From Phenylobacterium sp. (lineage in GTDB: Bacteria; Pseudomonadota; Alphaproteobacteria; Caulobacterales; Caulobacteraceae): a stretch of 64,000 nucleotides of DNA. Positions within the stretch are counted from its first letter, which is position 1, and each line of letters opens with the position of its first letter. The translations under genes were made by a program, and so were the position numbers. Below the pieces are notes generated by a model. The model was not told the DNA's origin. It saw nothing but the letters and a program-made list of their open reading frames with translations, and searched no databases. The stretch covers positions 46,655 through 110,654 of the forward strand of contig NZ_JANINU010000330.1 of the NCBI RefSeq assembly GCF_024508875.1, read 5' to 3'. Below are positions 59,923 to 64,000 of the stretch, in pieces.

Positions 59923-60312
59923 CTATTTGAAGAAGCTCTCCGGCGCGACGGCGCCGTTCTCGGCCAGGCGCTGCATCAGGGCCTCGTAGAGCGCCGCGTC
60001 GTGCCGCGAGGTTCCGGGTTCGCCTGCGTCGATATTGAGCTCGCCCGCGAGGGCCTGTCGCCCCCGCGCCGAGTCCTCGATCCCAAGCAGGGCGAGCAAC
60101 CCCTCCAGCGACCGCCGCCACGCGTCGCCCAGGCCCTCGCGCTCGGCGCGGGCCGCGAGGACGAGCGCCACGTCGGCGGGCGGCGCCATGGCGGTGCGCT
60201 CGTACGGCGGGGGCTGGTGGTCGCCGAACTTGGCCGCCGACGCCCATTCGCGAGACGCGAGGCCCGTATCTCCGTGGAAGACCCTGGCTGCGATCCGTTG
60301 CAGGCGGCTCAT
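59923..60312 (-). CDS. Hypothetical protein, 129 aa
   Basis: Starts MSRLQRIAARVFHGDTGLAS after GGAG; mostly helical, with EWASAAKFGDHQPPPYERT and a Leu-rich middle (SLEGLLALLGIED) and a C-terminal LYEALMQRLAENGAV. No named family. Convergent with the endonuclease, divergent from thpR. A one-mismatch EcfG-like site (GGAAC-N16-TGTT) occurs on its strand at 60340-60364, possibly by chance. Confidence 0.6.
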   Translation of the reverse strand: MSRLQRIAARVFHGDTGLASREWASAAKFGDHQPPPYERTAMAPPADVALVLAARAEREGLGDAWRRSLEGLLALLGIEDSARGRQALAGELNIDAGEPGTSRHDAALYEALMQRLAENGAVAPESFFK

Positions 60313-60413
60313 GGCGGCTCCTTCGCGTGCTTTCGCAGGAACACCGCCTGCCGGCGCAGGTTCCGGATGCCGAGGACGCTTGGCTTGGCACCCTGGGCAG
60401 GGCATGGGGGCGC

Positions 60414-60959
60414 ATGGTTCGTGGCAAGCACGTCGTCTATCTGGCCCTGCAGCCGACCCCCGAGGCCGCCGTCGAAGCGCTGGCTCGGCTGGACGCCTTG
60501 CCCCAGCGCCGGCGGATGAGCGCCAAACCTACCGCGCCGAACCGCGTGCACGTTTCCCTGGCCGGGATCGGGGATTTCAAGCGCCCGCCGACTCCGGTGT
60601 TCGAGAAGGTGATGGAGGCCATCGCCGACGTGGCGGTCGCCCCCTTCGTGGTGGAGTTCAACCGCATCGCCACGTGGGGCGGCGCCGACCCGCCCTGCGT
60701 GGTCCTATGGGGCGACGAGGGCGTCATCGGCGTCCACGCGCTCTTTTCCGAGATCCACAAGGCGTTGTGGCGCGCCGACATGGCGCCGCGCCGCGAGCCC
60801 GAGTTCACGCCGCACATGACCCTGATCTACGACCGTACGGAGGTTCCCGAGACTCCGGTCGAGCCGGTCCGCTGGACTGCGACCGAAGTCGTCCTCATCC
60901 ACTCGGTCCACGGCGAGGGCCGCCACGAGGTGATGGGCCGGCTGCCGCTCACCGCGTGA
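60414..60959 (+). CDS. thpR: RNA 2',3'-cyclic phosphodiesterase (2H family)
   Basis: 2H phosphoesterase of 181 aa. The two HxT/SL motifs are HVSL (residues 46-49) and HMTL (134-137), symmetrically placed as in the LigT/ThpR family, which opens 2',3'-cyclic phosphates on RNA. Start set at the ATG at 60414; a GTG at 60327 is in frame but adds residues without similarity. The last 11 bases overlap the convergent DUF2164 gene. Confidence 0.88.
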   Translation: MVRGKHVVYLALQPTPEAAVEALARLDALPQRRRMSAKPTAPNRVHVSLAGIGDFKRPPTPVFEKVMEAIADVAVAPFVVEFNRIATWGGADPPCVVLWGDEGVIGVHALFSEIHKALWRADMAPRREPEFTPHMTLIYDRTEVPETPVEPVRWTATEVVLIHSVHGEGRHEVMGRLPLTA

Positions 60960-61203
60960 GCGTCGTACGCTTCTCAAGCGACAGGATGGCCTCGCCCAGG
61001 TCGTCCAGCTTCTTCGACAGCACGGCCTGGGCGTCGGCGAGGCCCTGGTTGTAGAAGTAGGGGCCGAAACGCTCGGTGACGAAGTCGGTGAGGAAGACGG
61101 CGTCGAATCCGGCCACTTCCAGGTCGAGCTCGTCCTTCAGATAGCGGCTCATCGCGGCGGCAAGGGCGTCGCGGGTCTCTTTCGGAAGCTCGATCGTGGA
61201 CAT
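60949..61203 (-). CDS. DUF2164 family protein, 84 aa
   Basis: Small helical protein beginning MSTIELPKETRDALAAAMSR, with KDELDLEVAGFDAVFLTDF and ERFGPYFYNQGLADAQ, the DUF2164 signature. Function unknown. It is divergent from the ArsC/Spx-like gene with a 12-base gap, so the promoters must overlap or lie within the genes. Confidence 0.85.
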   Translation of the reverse strand: MSTIELPKETRDALAAAMSRYLKDELDLEVAGFDAVFLTDFVTERFGPYFYNQGLADAQAVLSKKLDDLGEAILSLEKRTTLTR

Positions 61204-61215
61204 AGGGAACCTCTG

Positions 61216-61563
61216 ATGGCGACGACGCTGTACGGCATCCGCAACTGCGACACGATGAAGAAGGCCTGGACCTTCCTCGACGGCGCCGGCGTCGCCTACG
61301 ACTTCCACGACTACAAGAAGGCGGGGCTCGACCGCGCCACCCTGGAGGGCTGGGTGCGCCAGCTCGGTTGGGAAGTCCTGCTCAACCGGGCCGGAACCAC
61401 CTTCAAGAAGCTGCCGGACGCCGACAAGCAGGGGCTGGACGAAGCGAAGGCCGTAGAGCTCATGCTGGCCCAGCCGTCCATGATCAAGCGGCCGGTGCTC
61501 AGCCACGGCGGCAAACTCTACGTCGGCTTCAAGCCCGAAACCTACGCGGCGCTCTCGAACTGA
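61216..61563 (+). CDS. ArsC/Spx-family protein (YffB-like)
   Basis: Thioredoxin-fold protein of 115 aa. The opening LYGIRNCDTMKKAWTFLDG carries the single active-site Cys11; the family's RPVL segment is present as IKRPVLSHGGKLYVGF. Arsenate reductases of the ArsC branch share the fold, but the pattern NCDTMKKA fits the YffB group of unknown role, probably a glutathione-dependent reductase. Confidence 0.88.
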   Translation: MATTLYGIRNCDTMKKAWTFLDGAGVAYDFHDYKKAGLDRATLEGWVRQLGWEVLLNRAGTTFKKLPDADKQGLDEAKAVELMLAQPSMIKRPVLSHGGKLYVGFKPETYAALSN

Positions 61564-61579
61564 TCATATTCCGGGAGCC

Positions 61580-61613
61580 TGCATCCGATCGGGGGGCCGG
61601 CGGCGACTAAGGG
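61580..61613 (+). promoter_or_regulatory. Shared ECF-type promoter motif, module 1
   Basis: TGCATC at 61580-61585 and TAAGGG at 61608-61613, with a GC-rich GGGGCCGG stretch between. The same arrangement, with identical distances, lies before module 2 (62967-63000). Both motifs end exactly 50 bases before the ATG of the module's membrane protein. Probably the target of one or both ECF sigma factors. Confidence 0.5.
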
Positions 61614-61662
61614 ACGAAAGCGCGCCGCGGAGGGCCTCGGCGCGTCGCCTGGAGCCCTTTCG

Positions 61663-62118
61663 ATGGAACACTTCGTCTTCAGTTTCTGGTGGCTGATCTT
61701 CCCGATCGGCTTCTTCCTCGCCGCCGGCTTCGACCGCTGGCTGGCCTATCGCAAGAGCCAGGACCGGCTACAGATCCTGCGCAGCTACACCGATGCGGGG
61801 AAGGACCCGCCGCCCGAACTCATCAAGGCGCTGGCCCGCGATGAGGAAGAGGACGAGGAGTCGGCCTACGCGCCCTACGATCGGTACGGCCGCTATCCGC
61901 GCCGGTACTACCGCCGCTACTGGCGCCAGGGCCCGTACTGGGCGTGGCGGACCGCGATCGTCACCGGCGCGGTGGCCGGCGGCTTCTGGCTGGCGTCGGA
62001 ATATGCCGACCTGCCGGGCATCGACTGGCCGTTTCGGCTGGTGGCGATCATCATGACCTGCGTGGCGGCCGGCCATCTGGTGCTGGCGATCTTCTCCTCG
62101 GCGTTTCGGGGCCGATGA
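61663..62118 (+). CDS. Small membrane protein of ECF module 1, 151 aa
   Basis: N-terminal helix (about residues 6-24), a cytoplasmic part with LRSYTDAGKDPPPELIKALA, an acidic stretch (RDEEEDEES) followed by a Tyr/Arg-rich stretch (RYGRYPRRYYRRYWRQ), then two more helices. The block LR..(x)..G..(P)PPE(L/V)I.A is repeated in the membrane protein of module 2, so the two are paralogues of the DUF6249-like type. Its TGA overlaps the sigma factor ATG. It may sense the envelope or bind the sigma factor. Confidence 0.75.
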   Translation: MEHFVFSFWWLIFPIGFFLAAGFDRWLAYRKSQDRLQILRSYTDAGKDPPPELIKALARDEEEDEESAYAPYDRYGRYPRRYYRRYWRQGPYWAWRTAIVTGAVAGGFWLASEYADLPGIDWPFRLVAIIMTCVAAGHLVLAIFSSAFRGR

Positions 62119-62654
62119 GCCCCGAAGGGCTCGACGTCGAGTTGGTCGAGGCCGCCAGGCGAGGCTCGGCCAGCGCGTTCGCCCGCCTCGTGGAACGCCA
62201 CCAGCAGGCCCTTCGCGCCTTCCTGCGGCGGACCTGCGGGAACTGGGCGCAGGCCGACGACCTTGCGCAGGAGACGTTCCTGTCGGCGTGGGAGCGGATC
62301 GGCAAGCTGGAGGCGGGCGCCAGCGTCCGCGCCTGGCTTTGCGGCATCGGCTACAACAAACATCTCACGGCCCTCCGCTCCGCCGGTCGCAGTCGCGCAA
62401 GGGAGAAGGCATGGGAGGCCGAAAAACCGCCATCAAGCGGGGCCATGAGCGACGAGCGGCTGACGCTCGAAGCCGCCCTGTCCGAGTTGCCGCCGGACCA
62501 GCGCGCCTGTGTGGCGTTGTGCCTGGCGGCGGATTTCAGCCACGCGGAGGCCGCCGAAGCGCTGGGCCTGCCGCTGGGCACAGTGAAGTCGCATGTCACG
62601 CGGGGCCGCGCGCGGCTCCTCGAAGCGTTGGGAGGTTCGGATGACGGACGCTGA
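62115..62654 (+). CDS. RNA polymerase ECF-type sigma factor, module 1
   Basis: Sigma factor of 179 aa. Region 2 includes ADDLAQETFLSAWERI (about residues 49-64) that melts and binds the -10; region 4 ends ALGLPLGTVKSHVTRGRARL, the -35-binding helix-turn-helix. No extra C-terminal domain. Coupled by ATGA to the membrane protein before it, and overlapping by 14 bases the next gene, a likely anti-sigma factor. Confidence 0.92.
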   Translation: MSPEGLDVELVEAARRGSASAFARLVERHQQALRAFLRRTCGNWAQADDLAQETFLSAWERIGKLEAGASVRAWLCGIGYNKHLTALRSAGRSRAREKAWEAEKPPSSGAMSDERLTLEAALSELPPDQRACVALCLAADFSHAEAAEALGLPLGTVKSHVTRGRARLLEALGGSDDGR

Positions 62655-62949
62655 TTCTCGGCTGAAGGCCCTGTTTGCCGAAGACGAGCCGCCGGCCCGC
62701 GATCCGGTGTTTTCGACGGCGGTGATGGAGGAGCTGGCCCGGCGTCGCTTCGTGGCCGACATGGCGCTGATCGCGGCGCTGGCGGTCGGTTGCGGCTTCG
62801 CCCTGTGGCTCGCCTGGCCGCGGCTGGCGCCTGTCTGGCCGGTGCTGGCGCAAGGCCTGGCGCCGCTGGGCGCCTGTGCGACGCTGGCCATCGGCGCCGT
62901 CATGCTGCTGGACGGACGCATCCCGGCGGCGCGGCGGAATCATGGATAA
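62641..62949 (+). CDS. Putative anti-sigma factor, two-helix membrane protein, 102 aa
   Basis: Cytoplasmic N-terminus of about 40 residues (DSRLKALFAEDEPPARDPVF) and two membrane helices (about 40-57 and 70-92). GGGAGG stands before the ATG, inside the sigma gene's 3' end. No zinc-binding HxxxCxxC motif, so it is not a ZAS-type anti-sigma. Position right after an ECF sigma gene is the main reason for the call. Confidence 0.6.
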   Translation: MTDADSRLKALFAEDEPPARDPVFSTAVMEELARRRFVADMALIAALAVGCGFALWLAWPRLAPVWPVLAQGLAPLGACATLAIGAVMLLDGRIPAARRNHG

Positions 62950-62966
62950 GGTTTCATCCTCGCTGT

Positions 62967-63000
62967 TGCATCTGCGGACGGGGCGCCGGGTCTCTTAGGG
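62967..63000 (+). promoter_or_regulatory. Shared ECF-type promoter motif, module 2
   Basis: TGCATC at 62967-62972 and TTAGGG at 62995-63000; start-to-start distance 28 and distance to the following ATG are the same as in module 1. A GGGGCGCCGG stretch lies between, as GGGGGGCCGG does in module 1. Confidence 0.5.
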
Positions 63001-63049
63001 TCAGAGACGGGCCGTTCCCGTCCATCGACTTGGAGAGGAGAAAACAACA

Positions 63050-63433
63050 ATGGAAGGGATCCTCGTCCCCATCGCGTTCTTCGCGATGATCGCGGCCATC
63101 TTCATCGCGCCGCGCTATTTCAAGAGCCAGGAGCGCCAGAAGATGGCCGAGACGCTGCGCGTCGCCATCGAAAAGGGCCAGCCCCTGCCGCCGGAGGTGA
63201 TCGACGCCATGTCGAGCAACGTCCGCAACCCCGGCCTGCCGCCGTCGCCGCAGCGCGACCTGCGGACCGGGATCATCTGGCTGGTCGTCGGCGTCGGCTT
63301 CGCGGCCCTTGGCCTGGTGATCAGCTTCGAGGAGCCGGACGTCCTGTTCCCGTTCCTGGGCCTGGCCACGTTCCCCACCTTCATCGGCTTGGCGTTCATC
63401 GCGCTCGGCCTGCTCAACAAGAAGAAGCCCTGA
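63050..63433 (+). CDS. DUF6249-like membrane protein of ECF module 2, 127 aa
   Basis: One N-terminal helix (residues 3-21), a cytoplasmic segment FKSQERQKMAETLRVAIEKG with PLPPEVIDAM, then two helices (74-92, 98-121) and a lysine-rich end. The cytoplasmic block matches the module 1 protein. GGAGAGGAG lies upstream. It precedes the second ECF sigma factor by 15 bases and is probably co-transcribed. Confidence 0.75.
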   Translation: MEGILVPIAFFAMIAAIFIAPRYFKSQERQKMAETLRVAIEKGQPLPPEVIDAMSSNVRNPGLPPSPQRDLRTGIIWLVVGVGFAALGLVISFEEPDVLFPFLGLATFPTFIGLAFIALGLLNKKKP

Positions 63434-63448
63434 GGCCGCAACGGGGGA

Positions 63449-64000
63449 ATGAAGCCCATGTCGGGCGTCAACTCATCGAGCTTCGCCAGCCTGCACGACG
63501 TCGAGCTCTGCTCGTACGCGGCGGCCGGTGAGCGGCGCGCCTTCGGGGAGCTGGTGCGTCGTCATGGCTCCAGCATACGCCACCTGCTGCGCCGGATGGG
63601 CGCCCAGGCGGCCGAGTCCGACGACGTGGCCCAGGACGCGTTCCTGGCGGCGTTCGAGCGGATCGCCGAGTTCCGGGGGGAGGGGACCTTCGCGGGCTGG
63701 GTGAAGAAGATCGCAGCCAGGCTCTACCTGCGCCGGCTGCAGCGCGAGAAGCGGCTCAGCGCCATCGCCGCCGAGGGGAGCGTCGAGGAAGCCGACGCGA
63801 CCGTGGGCGACGCCGACCATCGTCTCGACCTGGACGAGGCCCTGCGAGGGCTCTCGCCGGCGGAACGGCTGTGCGTGTCGATGTGTTACGGCGCGGGCCT
63901 GTCACACGGGGAAGCGGCGGACGCCTTGAATCTGCCGCTTGGAACGGTCAAGTCCCATGTCAAACGTGGTCTGGAGAAGCTCCGAGCGCGACTGGCGCCG
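63449..64000 (+). CDS. RNA polymerase ECF-type sigma factor, module 2, 3' truncated by window end
   Basis: The open frame starts at the ATG at 63449 (after GGGGGA) or 63458 and runs off the window after 184 codons. Region 2 has SDDVAQDAFLAAFERI and region 4 LPLGTVKSHVKRGLEKLR, the latter almost the same as in the module 1 sigma factor. The charged linker between regions 2 and 4 is longer (EEADATVGDADHRLDLDEAL). Nearly the whole protein should be visible. Confidence 0.92.
   Translation, partial: MKPMSGVNSSSFASLHDVELCSYAAAGERRAFGELVRRHGSSIRHLLRRMGAQAAESDDVAQDAFLAAFERIAEFRGEGTFAGWVKKIAARLYLRRLQREKRLSAIAAEGSVEEADATVGDADHRLDLDEALRGLSPAERLCVSMCYGAGLSHGEAADALNLPLGTVKSHVKRGLEKLRARLAP

Noticed and set aside
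60340..60364. GGAAC-N16-TGTT upstream of the 129-aa gene
   Set aside because: The -10 differs and the site is part of a small palindrome that gives a similar score on the other strand; kept only as a remark in the gene entry.

Overview
The window is a GC-rich, densely packed bacterial chromosome segment. Gene content, codon bias and order (pstSCAB-phoU, TamA/TamB, HspQ, Ppx/GppA-RlmE, GuaB, GuaA, ECF sigma factors, Caulobacter-type TonB receptor, EcfG-type promoters) point to an alphaproteobacterium, most likely Caulobacteraceae (Phenylobacterium or Caulobacter-like). This placement is inferred from family resemblance, not from a marker comparison. No tRNA, rRNA, IS element or CRISPR array was seen.

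Layout. 1-4.2 kb: high-affinity phosphate uptake, pstS (5' truncated by the window edge)-pstC-pstA-pstB-phoU. 4.2-9.2 kb: a palindromic repeat, a secreted D-amino-acid-oxidase-like flavoprotein, and the conserved trio ATP-grasp / alpha-E / transglutaminase. 9.4-16.8 kb: tamA-tamB and a TPR lipid-envelope-side protein. 16.8-26.9 kb: hspQ, ppx/gppA, rlmE, a LysR regulator, a methyltransferase, an MFS transporter, guaB, a MAPEG protein, rsmB, guaA.

26.9-50.1 kb looks like a genomic island. The last 19 bases around the guaA stop codon are repeated, with one mismatch, just upstream of rpiB at 50142-50160, and the copy still spells the guaA C-terminus Ile-Glu-Trp-Glu-stop. Everything between is accessory: short-chain dehydrogenases, a decayed ctaG fragment, a large catalase (katE), a cyanophycin operon (cphA-iaaA-cphB), SprT-like and GFA proteins, several tiny proteins, a GH65 glycosidase operon, a Crp-family regulator operon, a TonB receptor broken by one extra base, and a zinc alcohol/formaldehyde dehydrogenase. 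No integrase remains. Two genes in it have exact EcfG (general stress sigma) promoters, GGAAC-N16-CGTT, and several more have one-mismatch versions, so the island reads as a stress and nitrogen/carbon storage package.

50.2-56.6 kb: rpiB, then a sensory operon on the minus strand (triple-receiver hybrid histidine kinase, CheR, CheB, receiver-histidine kinase) with a third exact EcfG promoter. 56.9-61.6 kb: SDR, msrA, two related small membrane proteins followed by a secreted DNA/RNA endonuclease, thpR, DUF2164, an ArsC/Spx-like protein. 61.6-64.0 kb: two tandem, paralogous modules, each a small membrane protein followed by an ECF sigma factor, with the same promoter-like motif at exactly the same distance from the first gene; the second sigma gene runs off the window end.
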